Origin: Duganella sp. CF517
GTDB taxonomy: Bacteria > Pseudomonadota > Gammaproteobacteria > Burkholderiales > Burkholderiaceae_D
Reading direction: 5' to 3'
DNA length: 64,000 nucleotides
Assembly (NCBI RefSeq): GCF_900110275.1
Contig: NZ_FODC01000001.1
Coordinates: forward strand, 496,001-560,000
Made by a program: the position numbers and the translations under genes. How positions within the stretch are numbered: the stretch's first letter is position 1; the number at the start of each line of letters is the position of its first letter. Below are positions 48,033 through 57,825 of the stretch, piece after piece. The notes beneath the pieces are model-generated. The model had not been told where the DNA came from, did not search any database, and saw nothing but the letters and a program-made list of their open reading frames with translations.

Positions 48033-48869
48033 TCAACGGTAGGCGGGATTCCAGCGCAGGAAGCGCTTTTCCAGGCCGCGCGACAGCAGGTCGGCCGCCT
48101 TGCCCAGCAACGCATATAGCAGTATCCCGACCAGCACGACGTCCGTCTGCAGGAACTCGCGGGCGTTCATCGTCATGTAGCCGATGCCCGCCTGCGCCGA
48201 AATGGTCTCCGCCACGATCAGCAGCACCCACACGAGGCCGAGCGAAAACCGCACGCCCACCAGGATCGACGGCAGCGCCGCCGGCAGGATCACGTCGCGG
48301 TACAGCGGCCAGCCGGACAGGCCGTAGCTGCGCGCCATCTCGATCAAGCCCTGGTCGGCCGAGCGGATGCCGTGGAAGGTGTTCAGATACACCGGGAAGA
48401 ACACACCCACCGCCAGCAGGAACAGCTTGGCCGTTTCATCGATGCCAAACCACAGGATCACCAGCGGTATCAGCGCCAGCGCCGGGATGTTGCGTACCAT
48501 TTGCAGCGTGGTGTCGAGCAGCGTCTCGGCGCGGCGGAAACTGCCCGTCAGCAGGCCGAGCGCCAGACCGAGTCCGGCGCCGATGGCGAAGCCGCTGACG
48601 GCGCGCCACAAGCTGGTGCGAAGGTGCACCCACAATTCGCCGGACTCCGCCAGCGTCCAGAAGGCCTTTGCCACCGCCCACGGCTCCGGCAGGATGCGGC
48701 TCGAGAGCCAGCCCAGTTGCGAGGCCGCCTGCCAGCCGGCGATCAGCAATACCGGCAGGATCCACGGCGCGAACACGCTGACCGGCGCCCGGCCGCCGGC
48801 GCCGCCGCTACTCTTGCGCGCGGGCTTGCGGGTGCTCTTGACCAAGGGTTGGGGTAGGACGGCCGCCAT
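48033..48869 (-). CDS. ssuC: Aliphatic sulfonate ABC transporter permease
   Basis: A 278-residue inner-membrane permease with about six membrane segments and the EAA-type coupling loop (SYGLSGWPLYRDVILPAALPSILVGVRF). It is the size of E. coli SsuC (263) with a Lys/Ser-rich cytoplasmic N-terminus. Its start is one base after the ssuD stop, so translation is coupled. It works with the SsuB ATPase and SsuA binding protein. Confidence 0.92.
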   Translation of the reverse strand: MAAVLPQPLVKSTRKPARKSSGGAGGRAPVSVFAPWILPVLLIAGWQAASQLGWLSSRILPEPWAVAKAFWTLAESGELWVHLRTSLWRAVSGFAIGAGLGLALGLLTGSFRRAETLLDTTLQMVRNIPALALIPLVILWFGIDETAKLFLLAVGVFFPVYLNTFHGIRSADQGLIEMARSYGLSGWPLYRDVILPAALPSILVGVRFSLGLVWVLLIVAETISAQAGIGYMTMNAREFLQTDVVLVGILLYALLGKAADLLSRGLEKRFLRWNPAYR

Positions 48870-48870
48870 C

Positions 48871-50019
48871 TCAAGCCGCCTTCTTCGGCACGATATCGCT
48901 GGCCATCACTTCGCCGAACGGCCCGCTCAACGACTGTTCGCCCACCGCTTTGCCTTTACCCAGCAGCGGGAACACCAGTTCGGCGAAGCGGTACGATTCC
49001 TCCAGATGCGGGTAGCCGGAGAAGATGAAGGTGTCGATGCCCAGATCCGCATACTCCTGGATGCGCGCGACCACCGTTTCCGGGTCGCCGACCAGCGCGG
49101 TGCCGGCGCCGCCGCGCACCAGGCCGACGCCGGCCCACAGGTTGGGCGAGACCTCCAGCTTGTCGCGGCGGCCGCCGTGCAAGGCGGCCATGCGCTGCTG
49201 CCCCACCGAATCCATTTTGCCGAACGCCGCCTGCGCCTTGGCGATGATGTCGTCGTCCAGATGGCTGATCAGTTCATCGGCCGCGCGCCACGCGGCTTCG
49301 TTGGTTTCGCGGACGATCACGTGCAGGCGGATGCCGAATTTCACGGTGCGGCCATGCTTGGCGGCGCGCGCGCGGATGTCGGCGATCTTCTCGGCGACGG
49401 CGGCCGGCGGTTCGCCCCAGGTCAGGTAGACGTCCATCTGTTCGGCCGCCAGTTCGTGCGCCGGCTCCGAGGAACCGCCGAAGTACAGCGGTGGATAGGG
49501 CTTTTGCACCGCCGGATACAGCGTCTTGGCGCCCTTCACCTTGATATGCTTGCCCTCGAAATCGTAGCCGGCGTCGCCGCCCTCTCCCGCCACCGACGCG
49601 CGCCAGACGCGGATGAATTCATCCGAGATTTCATAGCGCTTGGCGTGGTCGGCGTACAGGCCGTCCGCCTCCAGCTCCCCCTGGTCGCCGCCGGTGACGA
49701 CGTTGATCAACAGCCGGCCGTTCGACAAGCGGTCGAAGGTGGCGGCCATGCGCACCGCCAGGCCCGGCGTCGTCAGGCCGGGACGGATGGCGACCAGGAA
49801 CTTGAGCTTTTGCGTGACGCTGATCAGCGACGAGGCGACCACCCATGCGTCCTCGCACGAGCGGCCGGTCGGCAGCAGCACGCCGTCGTAGCCGAGCGTG
49901 TCGGCGGCGACCGCGCACTGTTTCAGATAATCGGCATCGACCGGGCGTGCGCCCTTCGAAGTGCCAAGATAGCGGCTGTCGCCATGGGTGGGGATAAACC
50001 AGAAGATATTCAATGACAT
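48871..50019 (-). CDS. ssuD: FMNH2-dependent alkanesulfonate monooxygenase
   Basis: A 382-residue flavoprotein, almost the length of E. coli SsuD (381). It begins [28 protein letters not shown] and keeps the DSRYLG and SCEDAW segments, the catalytic-region Arg in LRVGA-type loops and [15 protein letters not shown] near the C-terminus. It uses FMNH2 from SsuE and O2 to cleave C-S bonds of alkanesulfonates, giving sulfite and an aldehyde. It lies between ssuA and ssuC. Confidence 0.95.
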   Translation of the reverse strand: MSLNIFWFIPTHGDSRYLGTSKGARPVDADYLKQCAVAADTLGYDGVLLPTGRSCEDAWVVASSLISVTQKLKFLVAIRPGLTTPGLAVRMAATFDRLSNGRLLINVVTGGDQGELEADGLYADHAKRYEISDEFIRVWRASVAGEGGDAGYDFEGKHIKVKGAKTLYPAVQKPYPPLYFGGSSEPAHELAAEQMDVYLTWGEPPAAVAEKIADIRARAAKHGRTVKFGIRLHVIVRETNEAAWRAADELISHLDDDIIAKAQAAFGKMDSVGQQRMAALHGGRRDKLEVSPNLWAGVGLVRGGAGTALVGDPETVVARIQEYADLGIDTFIFSGYPHLEESYRFAELVFPLLGKGKAVGEQSLSGPFGEVMASDIVPKKAA

Positions 50020-50035
50020 GGTGTACTCGATTCCT

Positions 50036-51028
50036 TTATTGCGCCGCCAGCTGTTTCGCAGGCAGTTGTGCGTCCTTGACCACGATCGGTTTCGGGATCA
50101 ACTTGAGATTGGAGAAGGCGTCTGCCAGCTTTTGCTGCTGTTGCAGCACGTCGGCGGTGATCGGCTTGACGCCATAGGCGTAACGGGAGGCGGCCAGCGC
50201 CACCACTTCCGTATCGAGCCCGGTTTGCGCCGACAGGATGGTGGCCACTTCCTTCGGATTCCTGGCGCCCCACTCGTCGACCCTGGCGATTTCCTCGAGC
50301 ACGATGCGGACCACTTCCTGGTTCTTTTCCGCATACGGACGCGCCGCCAGATAGAACTGGTGGTTGGCGACCAGGCCCTTGCCGTCGGCCAGAACGCGCG
50401 CGCCCAGCTGCTTCTCGGCGGCGGCCAGGAACGGATCCCAGATCGCCCACGCATCGACGCTGCCGCGTTCAAACGCCGCGCGCGCGTCGGCCGGCGGCAG
50501 GAAGACGATATCGATCTCCTTGTAGCCGATGCCGGCCTTCTCCAGCGCCTTGACCAGCAGGTAGTGCACGTTCGATCCCTTGTTCAGCGCGACCTTCTTG
50601 CCTTTCAACTCGGCCAGGCTGCGGATCTTCGAATCCTTCTGCACCACGATCGCCTCGCTGGCCGGCGACGGCGGCTCGTTGCCGACATAAACCAGGTTGG
50701 CGCCGGCCGCCTGCGCGAAGATCGGCGGCGCTTCGCCGACGGTGCCGAAATCGACGCTGCCGACATTGAGCCCCTCCAGCAGTTGCGGCCCGGCCGGGAA
50801 TTCGGTCCATTTGACGGTGATGTTCTTGGTCGCCAGGCGCTGTTCCAGCGTGCCGCGCCCCTTCAGCAAGGTCAAGGTGCCGTATTTCTGATAGCCGATG
50901 CGCAGGGTCTGCGCTTCCGGCTTGGCCTGCGCCGCCGCGATGGTCGGCGCTCCGGCAGCCAGCACGCCGGCGGCGAACAGCAGACCCAATGTGTAGCGGC
51001 GCGCGGCGCGTTTTTGTTCGATGCTCAT
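50036..51028 (-). CDS. ssuA: Aliphatic sulfonate substrate-binding protein
   Basis: A 330-residue periplasmic binding protein. The signal peptide ([24 protein letters not shown]) is followed by an SsuA-type fold with [44 protein letters not shown] and [12 protein letters not shown]. It captures sulfonates for SsuBC. The gene is 21 bases after ssuE and 16 before ssuD. Confidence 0.93.
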   Translation of the reverse strand: MSIEQKRAARRYTLGLLFAAGVLAAGAPTIAAAQAKPEAQTLRIGYQKYGTLTLLKGRGTLEQRLATKNITVKWTEFPAGPQLLEGLNVGSVDFGTVGEAPPIFAQAAGANLVYVGNEPPSPASEAIVVQKDSKIRSLAELKGKKVALNKGSNVHYLLVKALEKAGIGYKEIDIVFLPPADARAAFERGSVDAWAIWDPFLAAAEKQLGARVLADGKGLVANHQFYLAARPYAEKNQEVVRIVLEEIARVDEWGARNPKEVATILSAQTGLDTEVVALAASRYAYGVKPITADVLQQQQKLADAFSNLKLIPKPIVVKDAQLPAKQLAAQ

Positions 51029-51049
51029 GAATGCTTCCTTGAAGGTGAC

Positions 51050-51637
51050 TTAACTTGCCAGACGTACCGGTTCGGCCTGCACAACATAGCTGTCGCCGAT
51101 GCGGCCACTGAGGGCGTTCAAGCCGGCCGCCAGGGCTTCGACGCCGGCCTGCACGCGCCAGGAAATCGCCTGGTCCAGCGCCAGGCCGGAACCCTCGACC
51201 CATACCAACTGCTGGGAGGTGGCGTAAACGCTGGTGAGCACATGGCGCGCATCGAGCGCGTGCAGCACCGGCCGCAGCGCGTAGTCCAGCGCCAGCATGT
51301 GCGACTGGCTGCCGCCGGTGGCCAGCGGCAGCACCAGTTTGCCGGCCAGGCCGTCCTGCGGCAGCAGGTCGAGGAAGGCCTTCAGAATGCCGGTGAACGA
51401 CGCTTTATAGACCGGAGTGGCGATCACCACGGCGTCGGCGGCGGCGACCGCGGCCAGCGCGCGCTTGATCGCCAGGTCCGACGTATCGGCATGCAGCAGC
51501 GCCTGCGGCGGCAGATCGCGCACCTGCAGCTTGCTGTAGCGATGGCCGTGCAAGGCTAGCTTTTCGCCGACATGATCCAGCAAACGGCCGGTGCTCGATG
51601 TCGCCGCTGGGCTGCCGCCTATAAGAAGAATGCTCAT
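51050..51637 (-). CDS. ssuE: NADPH-dependent FMN reductase
   Basis: A 195-residue flavodoxin-like reductase from the ATG of MSILLIGGSPAATSSTGRLLDHV. The flavin loop GGSPAATSSTG and the VVIATPVYKASFTGILKAFLDLLPQ stretch match SsuE (191 residues in E. coli). It supplies reduced FMN to SsuD and probably to other flavin monooxygenases of the island, such as those at 51831 and 55419. It is the first gene of the operon, facing the divergent SfnB-like gene. Confidence 0.93.
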   Translation of the reverse strand: MSILLIGGSPAATSSTGRLLDHVGEKLALHGHRYSKLQVRDLPPQALLHADTSDLAIKRALAAVAAADAVVIATPVYKASFTGILKAFLDLLPQDGLAGKLVLPLATGGSQSHMLALDYALRPVLHALDARHVLTSVYATSQQLVWVEGSGLALDQAISWRVQAGVEALAAGLNALSGRIGDSYVVQAEPVRLAS

Positions 51638-51715
51638 GCTCTGGTCCCCATTGATGTTGTGGCGACCAGAATAAATCCGCACCTTTGAAAACAAAACGAA
51701 TAGTTTTACGCTTTG

Positions 51716-51750
51716 ATATGCGGATTCCGTACCATGATTTTTCCGCATAT
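51716..51750. promoter_or_regulatory. Sulfur-island operator motif, ssu/sfnB divergent promoter
   Basis: ATATGCGGA (51716-51724) and TCCGCATAT (51742-51750) are perfect inverted repeats 17 bases apart in the 193-bp gap between ssuE and the SfnB-like gene. The same core occurs as a tight palindrome at 57826-57848. It probably binds a LysR-type CysB/Cbl/SsuR-like regulator. Confidence 0.6.
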
Positions 51751-51830
51751 GGAAAGCTGGATTTCTTCGTGTACGGTATGACGACGGGGATGCAATACTA
51801 AAAACACCCCCACCATCCAATGGACATACC

Positions 51831-53039
51831 ATGTCTAAAGCTTTACTCAAAACGGCGGCGCATCCGGCACAGGACGCGGCACCGGACCCGCTGGACGTCG
51901 CCGCCGATCTGGCGAAACGTCTGGCGGAAACAGCCAACGCCCGCGACCAGGCCGGCGGCCATGCGGCGCGGGAGCGCGAATGGATACGCGAATCCGGCTT
52001 GCTGACGCTGTCGATCCCCACCGCCTTCGGCGGCCAGGGCGCGGACTGGCCGACGGTCTACCAGGTGATCCGCATCGTGGCGCGCGCCGACAGCGCGCTG
52101 GCGCACGTCCTCGGCTTCCACTATCTGCAACTGGCGGGTGTCGATCTATACGGCACGCCGCAGCAGCAGCGCCGCTTCCTGACACTAACCGTGGAACAGA
52201 ATCTGTTCTGGGGCAACGCGCTAAATCCGCTGGACCGCCGCACCACGGCGGTGGAAGCCGACTATGGCTTCGTGCTCGATGGCGTCAAGAGTTTTTCGTC
52301 CGGCTCCGTGGGCTCCGACTGGCTGACCATCTCGGCCTGGCACGCGGAGACCGAAACCGCCTTGATCGGCGTGCTGCCGACGCGCCAGGAAGGCGTGTCC
52401 GTGCAAGCCGACTGGGACGCCTTCGGCCAGCGCCAGACCGACAGCGGCAACGTTCACTTCAACCAGGTCGCGCTGCCATCGACGCAAGTGCTGCAGGCGC
52501 CGGGCCATACGCCGACCGCGCGCGCGACCTTGCGCTCGCAGATCGCGCAACTGATCATGGCCAATCTGTACCTCGGCATCGGCGAGGGCGCCTTCGAGGC
52601 GGCGCGCGCCTACACCTTGAGCGAGGCGCGGCCATGGTTCGCCTCCGGCGCGGCGTCGGCAGCCGCCGATCCGCTGATACAACACCGCTTCGGCCAACTG
52701 TGGCTCAAGCTGCGGCCCGCGGCGGTGCTGGCCGACCACGCGGCGCGGGAACTGGACCGCTTGTTCCGACTCGGGAGCGCGGTCACCGCCCGCCAGCGCG
52801 GCGAACTGGCCGTCGCCGTGGCCGAGGCCAAGGTGCTGGCACATACCGCCGGCATCGATATCAGCAACCAGATGTTCGAACTCACGGGCGCGCGCTCGAC
52901 CTCGGCCCGCTACGGCTACGACAGGTTCTGGCGCAACGTGCGCGTGCACACCCTGCACGATCCGGTCGACTACAAAATCCGCGATCTCGGACGCTACGCG
53001 CTCGATGGCACGGTACCCGACCCCACCGCCTACTCGTGA
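51831..53039 (+). CDS. SfnB/DszC-like flavin monooxygenase (acyl-CoA dehydrogenase fold)
   Basis: A 402-residue protein of the acyl-CoA dehydrogenase fold. It has SIPTAFGGQGADWPTVYQVIRIVARADSALAHVLGFHY-type N-terminal helices, a middle beta domain (VLDGVKSFSSGSVGSDWLTI) and a C-terminal four-helix bundle ending TGARSTSARYGYDRFWRNVRVHTLHDPV. The SARYGYDRFWRN motif marks the DszC/SfnB group of FMNH2-using sulfur-acquisition oxidoreductases rather than fatty-acid enzymes. It opens an operon with a MetNIQ-type importer and an SnaA-type monooxygenase. Confidence 0.85.
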   Translation: MSKALLKTAAHPAQDAAPDPLDVAADLAKRLAETANARDQAGGHAAREREWIRESGLLTLSIPTAFGGQGADWPTVYQVIRIVARADSALAHVLGFHYLQLAGVDLYGTPQQQRRFLTLTVEQNLFWGNALNPLDRRTTAVEADYGFVLDGVKSFSSGSVGSDWLTISAWHAETETALIGVLPTRQEGVSVQADWDAFGQRQTDSGNVHFNQVALPSTQVLQAPGHTPTARATLRSQIAQLIMANLYLGIGEGAFEAARAYTLSEARPWFASGAASAAADPLIQHRFGQLWLKLRPAAVLADHAARELDRLFRLGSAVTARQRGELAVAVAEAKVLAHTAGIDISNQMFELTGARSTSARYGYDRFWRNVRVHTLHDPVDYKIRDLGRYALDGTVPDPTAYS

Positions 53040-53047
53040 TATCGCCG

Positions 53048-53878
53048 ATGACGACTCCATTGATTAACATCACCCATGCGGATAAAACGTTCCCGCTGCC
53101 CGGCGGCGGAACGTTCCACGCCGTGCGCAACGTCTCGCTGTCGGTCGACCAGGGCGACATCTTTGGCCTGATCGGCAAAAGCGGCGCCGGAAAATCCACG
53201 CTGCTGCGCCTCATCAACCTGCTCGAACGCCCGGACCAGGGCCTGATCCAGGTCGACGGCCGCGAGCTGACGTCGTTGAACAAGCGCGCGCTGCGCGACG
53301 CCCGCCGCAACATCGGCATGATCTTCCAGCAGTTTAATCTGCTGCAAAACGCCAGCGTCTTCGACAACGTCGCCTTCCCGCTGCGCATCCACGGCGGACT
53401 GACGGCCGACCGCATCACCGAACGTGTCAACCAATGCCTGGAACTGGTCGAGTTGGGCGGAAAATCGGCCAGCTATCCGGCGCAGCTGTCCGGCGGCCAG
53501 AAACAGCGCGTCGCCATCGCCCGCGCGCTGGCCAGCGGACCGGCCGTGCTGCTGTGCGACGAACCGACGTCCGCGCTGGATGCCGAAACCACCCGCGCCC
53601 TGCTGGCGACGCTGCGCGACATCAATCGCCGGCTCGGCGTCACCATTGTGATCGTCAGCCACGAGCTGTCGGTGATCGGCGAAATTTGCAACCGCGTCGC
53701 CGTCATCGAGGACGGCGCCATCGCCGAACAGTTCGCGCTCGACGATGCGGCCAGCCTGACGGTCCCGCGCAAGACGGCGCTGGGCCGCGAGCTGGCGCAG
53801 CATGGCGCGGCCGCGCTGGGCATCGCCGATGCGGCCTCGCGCGCCTCGGCCGCCAACCGGGAGAGCGCCCATGTTTGA
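53048..53878 (+). CDS. metN: MetN-type ABC transporter ATPase
   Basis: A 276-residue ATPase from the ATG of MTTPLINITHADKTF. Walker A GKSGAGKST, Q-loop MIFQQFNLL, signature LSGGQKQRVAIARAL, Walker B VLLCDEPTSALD and VSHELSVI are all present. The family's C-terminal ACT-like methionine-sensing domain is short or absent here: the protein ends about 70 residues earlier than E. coli MetN (343). The transporter may import an organosulfur compound other than methionine. Confidence 0.88.
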   Translation: MTTPLINITHADKTFPLPGGGTFHAVRNVSLSVDQGDIFGLIGKSGAGKSTLLRLINLLERPDQGLIQVDGRELTSLNKRALRDARRNIGMIFQQFNLLQNASVFDNVAFPLRIHGGLTADRITERVNQCLELVELGGKSASYPAQLSGGQKQRVAIARALASGPAVLLCDEPTSALDAETTRALLATLRDINRRLGVTIVIVSHELSVIGEICNRVAVIEDGAIAEQFALDDAASLTVPRKTALGRELAQHGAAALGIADAASRASAANRESAHV

Positions 53879-54563
53879 GTCGATCAGCTCCCTGAGCGTG
53901 TCGGCGGTCAACGTCATGGCCATGCTGCCCGAAATGTGGACCGCCTTGGGCCAGACCCTGACGATGCTCGGCATCGGGCTGACGGCGGCGGTGCTGATCG
54001 GCGGTCCGCTCGGCATCCTGCTGTTCCTGGTCGCCGACGGTCAATCGCTGCAAAACCGTCCCGCCGCGCTGGTGCTGGGCTGGTTCGTCAATACGGTGCG
54101 CTCCTTCCCCTTCATCATCCTGCTGGTGGCGCTGGTGCCTTTCACCCGCATCATCGCCGGCACCTCGATCGGACCGCTGGCCGCGGCCGTGCCGCTGTCG
54201 TTCGCCGCCATCCCCTACTTCGCCCGCATGGTGGAGCAGAACCTGCGCGAAGTGCCGCGCGGCGTCGTCGAGGCGGCGCACGCGATGGGCGCGTCGGAAC
54301 TGCAAATCGTGCTGCGGGTGCTGCTGGTCGAAGCGCGCTCCGGACTGGTTCTGGCGCTCACCGTGCTGTCGATCAGCTTCCTGTCCTATTCCGCCGTGGC
54401 CGGCGTGGTGGGCGGCGGCGGCATCGGCGACCTGGCGATCCGCTACGGCTACTACCGCTTCGAAACCGACATCATGGTCGCCACCGTCGCCATCCTGATC
54501 GTCATGGTGCAGCTGATCCAGTTCACCGGCAACCGCATCGCCAAACGTATCGATAAACGCTAG
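53871..54563 (+). CDS. metI: MetI-type ABC transporter permease
   Basis: A 230-residue permease with five membrane segments, overlapping metN by eight bases. It has the EAA loop VVEAAHAMGASELQIVLRVLLVEARSGLV and the conserved GGGGIGDLAIRYGYYRFE end of MetI proteins. It pairs with the MetN ATPase and the MetQ-like binding protein. Confidence 0.92.
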   Translation: MFESISSLSVSAVNVMAMLPEMWTALGQTLTMLGIGLTAAVLIGGPLGILLFLVADGQSLQNRPAALVLGWFVNTVRSFPFIILLVALVPFTRIIAGTSIGPLAAAVPLSFAAIPYFARMVEQNLREVPRGVVEAAHAMGASELQIVLRVLLVEARSGLVLALTVLSISFLSYSAVAGVVGGGGIGDLAIRYGYYRFETDIMVATVAILIVMVQLIQFTGNRIAKRIDKR

Positions 54564-54573
54564 AGGAAAACAA

Positions 54574-55422
54574 ATGAAAACCCCGAATCGCCGTCAACTG
54601 CTGCTGGCAGCCCTGCTCATCGCCACCGGCGCCAACACCATCGCCAACGCCAAAGACCCGAAGGAACTGGTGATCGGCACCAGCGCCGGTCCGTACGCCG
54701 ACCAGGTCAAGCTGGGCATCAAGCCTATCCTGGAAAAACAGGGCTACAAGGTCAAGCTGGTGGAGTTCAACGACTACATCCAGCCCAACTTCGCGCTGGC
54801 CGAGGGTTCGCTCGACGCCAACATCTTCCAGCACATTATCTACCTGACCAAGTTCTCGACGGAGCACAAGCTGCAACTGAGCGAATTGGTGAAGGTGCCC
54901 ACGGCCCCCATCGCCATCTACAGCAAAAGGCACAAGACGCTCAGCGATGTGAAGGAAGGCACCACCGTGGCGCTGCCCAACGACCCGACCAACCAGGCGC
55001 GCGCGCTGGTGCTGCTCGATCAACTGGGCTGGATCAAGCTGCGCGACAAATACGACCCGGTGCGGGCGTCCGAAAAAGACATCGCGACCAACATCAAGAA
55101 AATCAAATTGATACCGCTGGAAGCGGCGCAGTTGCCACGCTCGCTGCAGGACACCGACTATTCCTTCGTCAACGGTAACTACGCGCTGGCGTCGGGCCTG
55201 AAACTCAAGGATGCGCTGACGACGGAGAAAATCTCGCCCAACTACGCCAATCTGGTGGCGGTGCGCACCGCGGACAAGGACAAGCAGTTCGCCAAGGATA
55301 TCGCGGCCGCCTACCGCTCGCGCGAGTTCCTGGAGGTGACCAAGAAGCACTTCGCCGACTATGCCAAGACCGACTATCAACTGGCGCTGGAAGCCGGCGG
55401 CAAACCCGCCTCCGGAAAATGA
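54574..55422 (+). CDS. metQ: MetQ/NlpA-family binding protein without lipobox
   Basis: A 282-residue NlpA-family protein. The N-terminal signal (RRQLLLAALLIATGANTIANA) has no Cys in a lipobox, whereas most MetQ proteins are lipoproteins, so this one is probably free in the periplasm. The domain shows LVIGTSAGPYADQVKLGIKPILEKQGYKVKLVEFNDYIQPN, TVALPNDPTNQARALVLL and DYSFVNGNYALASGL. Ligand specificity is not certain; methionine, its sulfoxide or another organosulfur compound are candidates given the operon. Confidence 0.9.
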   Translation: MKTPNRRQLLLAALLIATGANTIANAKDPKELVIGTSAGPYADQVKLGIKPILEKQGYKVKLVEFNDYIQPNFALAEGSLDANIFQHIIYLTKFSTEHKLQLSELVKVPTAPIAIYSKRHKTLSDVKEGTTVALPNDPTNQARALVLLDQLGWIKLRDKYDPVRASEKDIATNIKKIKLIPLEAAQLPRSLQDTDYSFVNGNYALASGLKLKDALTTEKISPNYANLVAVRTADKDKQFAKDIAAAYRSREFLEVTKKHFADYAKTDYQLALEAGGKPASGK

Positions 55423-56810
55423 TGGGCAAGCCAATACGCTTCAACGCCTTCCAGATGCACACGGTGAGCCACCAGTCGCCGGGTCTGTGGACGCATCCGC
55501 GCGACAACGGCCACCGCTACACCGATCCTGATCACTGGACCGAGCTGGCGCGCTTGCTGGAGGAAGGCCGCTTCGATGCGGTGTTCCTGGCCGATGTGCT
55601 GGGCGCCTACGATGTGTATCAAGGCAGCGCCGACGCGGCGCTGCGGCATGGCGTTCAGGCGCCGCTGAACGATCCGCTGGCGCTGGTGCCGCTCATGGCG
55701 CAGGCGACAACGCACCTTGGCTTCGGCGTGACGTGCGCGCTGACGTACGAGCATCCCTACACCTTCGCGCGCCGCATCTCGACGCTCGACCACCTGACGC
55801 GCGGCCGCATCGGCTGGAATATCGTCACCGGCTACCTCGATAGCGCGGCGCGCAACCTCGGGCTTAACCAGCAATTGGGCCACGACGATCGCTACGACCT
55901 GGCGGACGAGTACATGGATGTCGTCTACAAGCTGTGGGAAAAAAGCTGGGACGATGACGCGGTGGTCAACGACAAGCGGCGCGGCGTCTACGCCGAGCCA
56001 TCGCGCGTGCATCCGATCAACCACGCGGGACGGCACTACAAGGTGCCCGGCTTCCATCTGTGCGAACCGTCGCCACAACGCACGCCGTTGCTGTACCAGG
56101 CCGGCACCTCGCCGCGCGGCACGGCGTTCGCGGCCAGGCACGCGGAGTGCACCTTCGTCAGTGGCCCCAGCAAGCAAGTGGTAAAAAAGTATGCCGACGA
56201 TTTGCGCGCCGCCGTGCGGGCGGCGGGCCGCGATGGCGATGAACTGAAGATCTACGCGCAGGCGCTGATCGTGACCGCGCCGACCGAGGCGCAGGCGCGC
56301 GCCAGGCACGAAGAGTATCGCCGGCATATCGATATAGAGGCGGCATTGGCGCTGCTGTCCGGCTGGACCGGCGTGGACTTCAGCCGCTTCGCACTCGACG
56401 CGACGATCGAATATATCGACTCGGACGCCGGACGCTCGGCCCTGGCGTCGTTCAGCCAGGCGGACCCGGACCGCAAGTGGACGGTGCGCGAGGCGGCGGA
56501 GTTCATCGGCCTTGGCGGGCGCGGACCGGTACTGGTCGGCGATCCGTCGCAGGTGGCCGATCAACTGGAGGCATGGCAGGACGAGACGGGAATCGACGGC
56601 TTCAATCTGGCGTTCGCGGTGGCCCACGAAAGCATGCGCGACGTGGTGGAACTCATTGTGCCGGAGTTGCAGCGGCGCGGCCGCTATCGCAAGGAGTACT
56701 CACCAGGGACCCTGCGCGAACAGGTGTTCGGACAGGGGCCGCGGCTGGCGCCGGCGCACGCCGGCCGGCAAGTGCGGATCGACGCGGCGCCGTTGAAATC
56801 GGCCGCCTAA
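55419..56810 (+). CDS. LLM flavin monooxygenase (SnaA/NtaA/DszA family)
   Basis: A 463-residue luciferase-like flavin-dependent monooxygenase, overlapping metQ by four bases. It begins GKPIRFNAFQMHTVSHQSPGLWTHPRDN and has GRIGWNIVTGYLDSAARNLG, HPINHAGRHYKVPGFHL and PQRTPLLYQAGTSPRGTAFAARHAE, all typical of the NtaA/SnaA/DszA subfamily of C-N and C-S bond-cleaving enzymes. It should use FMNH2 from SsuE. Its position suggests oxidation of an imported organosulfur compound; the 3' end overlaps the serine acetyltransferase gene. Confidence 0.9.
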   Translation: MMGKPIRFNAFQMHTVSHQSPGLWTHPRDNGHRYTDPDHWTELARLLEEGRFDAVFLADVLGAYDVYQGSADAALRHGVQAPLNDPLALVPLMAQATTHLGFGVTCALTYEHPYTFARRISTLDHLTRGRIGWNIVTGYLDSAARNLGLNQQLGHDDRYDLADEYMDVVYKLWEKSWDDDAVVNDKRRGVYAEPSRVHPINHAGRHYKVPGFHLCEPSPQRTPLLYQAGTSPRGTAFAARHAECTFVSGPSKQVVKKYADDLRAAVRAAGRDGDELKIYAQALIVTAPTEAQARARHEEYRRHIDIEAALALLSGWTGVDFSRFALDATIEYIDSDAGRSALASFSQADPDRKWTVREAAEFIGLGGRGPVLVGDPSQVADQLEAWQDETGIDGFNLAFAVAHESMRDVVELIVPELQRRGRYRKEYSPGTLREQVFGQGPRLAPAHAGRQVRIDAAPLKSAA

Positions 56811-57730
56811 TCGTTGCGCATCTGCGCCTGCGAGACGTTGCTGCCCGCCGGGACGCTCTGCGTGAGCCACACATTGCCGCCGATGGTGGAACCGGCGCCA
56901 ATCGTGATGCGGCCCAAAATCGTCGCGCCGGCGTAGATAACGACGTCGTCCTCCACCACCGGATGGCGCGGCACGCCCTTGATCAGCATGCCCTTGTCGT
57001 CGGCCGGGAAGCGCTTGGCGCCAAGCGTGACATGCTGGTACAGCCGCACGCGCTGGCCGATGATGGCGGTCTCGCCGATCACCACGCCGGTACCGTGGTC
57101 GATGAAGAAGCTGCCGCCGATCTGCGCGCCGGGATGGATGTCGATACCGGTCAGCGAATGGCCGATATCGGAGATCAACCGTGCCAGGAACGGCGACCCG
57201 AGGCGGTGCAGGCTATGGGCCAGACGGTAATACAGGATCGCGATCGTGCCGGGATAGCACAACATGATCTCCGCGACCGACGTCGCCGCCGGATCGCCGG
57301 AAAACGCCGCCTGCACGTCGGAGACCATCAGCGCGCGGATCGCGGGCAGGCCGGCCGCGAATTCGCGCGTGATGGCGTGCGCGCAGCGCGTCAGCTTTTC
57401 CTCGTCGACCACCGCCTCCTCGCACGAAAACTGCAAACCGCGCCTGACCTGTTCGGTCAGGCGGTTCAAGGTGGTGTTGAGCGTATCGCCGACAAAATAA
57501 TCGATGCTTTCGTCGGTCAGGTTCGGCCGGCCGTAGTGGGTGGGGAACAAGACCGCCGACAGGCCGTTGACGATGATGGTCAACGCTTCCCGCGACGGCA
57601 GCTCCCTGACCTTGCCATGATGGCGGATATTGTGCGTGGCCTCGCGCGAGACGCGCAGTTGCTCGACGACGCTGTCCAAATTCCAGTGCGACGGCTTCAC
57701 GCCGGTCCCGTCAAAAGTATCGATGGTCAT
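56807..57730 (-). CDS. Serine O-acetyltransferase (EpsC/CysE type)
   Basis: A 307-residue enzyme. An N-terminal helical domain (about residues 20-165) precedes a left-handed beta-helix of hexapeptide repeats with IHPGAQIGGSFFIDHGTGVVIGE, HVTLGAKRF and GRITIGAGSTIGGNVWL. The catalytic His and Asp are in IDHGTG. It makes O-acetylserine, the sulfide acceptor for cysteine. It is convergent with the LLM gene, and the palindrome at 57826 lies 96 bases upstream of its start. Confidence 0.93.
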   Translation of the reverse strand: MTIDTFDGTGVKPSHWNLDSVVEQLRVSREATHNIRHHGKVRELPSREALTIIVNGLSAVLFPTHYGRPNLTDESIDYFVGDTLNTTLNRLTEQVRRGLQFSCEEAVVDEEKLTRCAHAITREFAAGLPAIRALMVSDVQAAFSGDPAATSVAEIMLCYPGTIAILYYRLAHSLHRLGSPFLARLISDIGHSLTGIDIHPGAQIGGSFFIDHGTGVVIGETAIIGQRVRLYQHVTLGAKRFPADDKGMLIKGVPRHPVVEDDVVIYAGATILGRITIGAGSTIGGNVWLTQSVPAGSNVSQAQMRND

Positions 57731-57825
57731 GATGTCTCAAATATAGAAATAAAAACGCGGGCGCAATAACCCACTTTACAGCTTAGCCGCGGCGCCTTCA
57801 AATAAGAACTAAGCTTTTCACCCTT

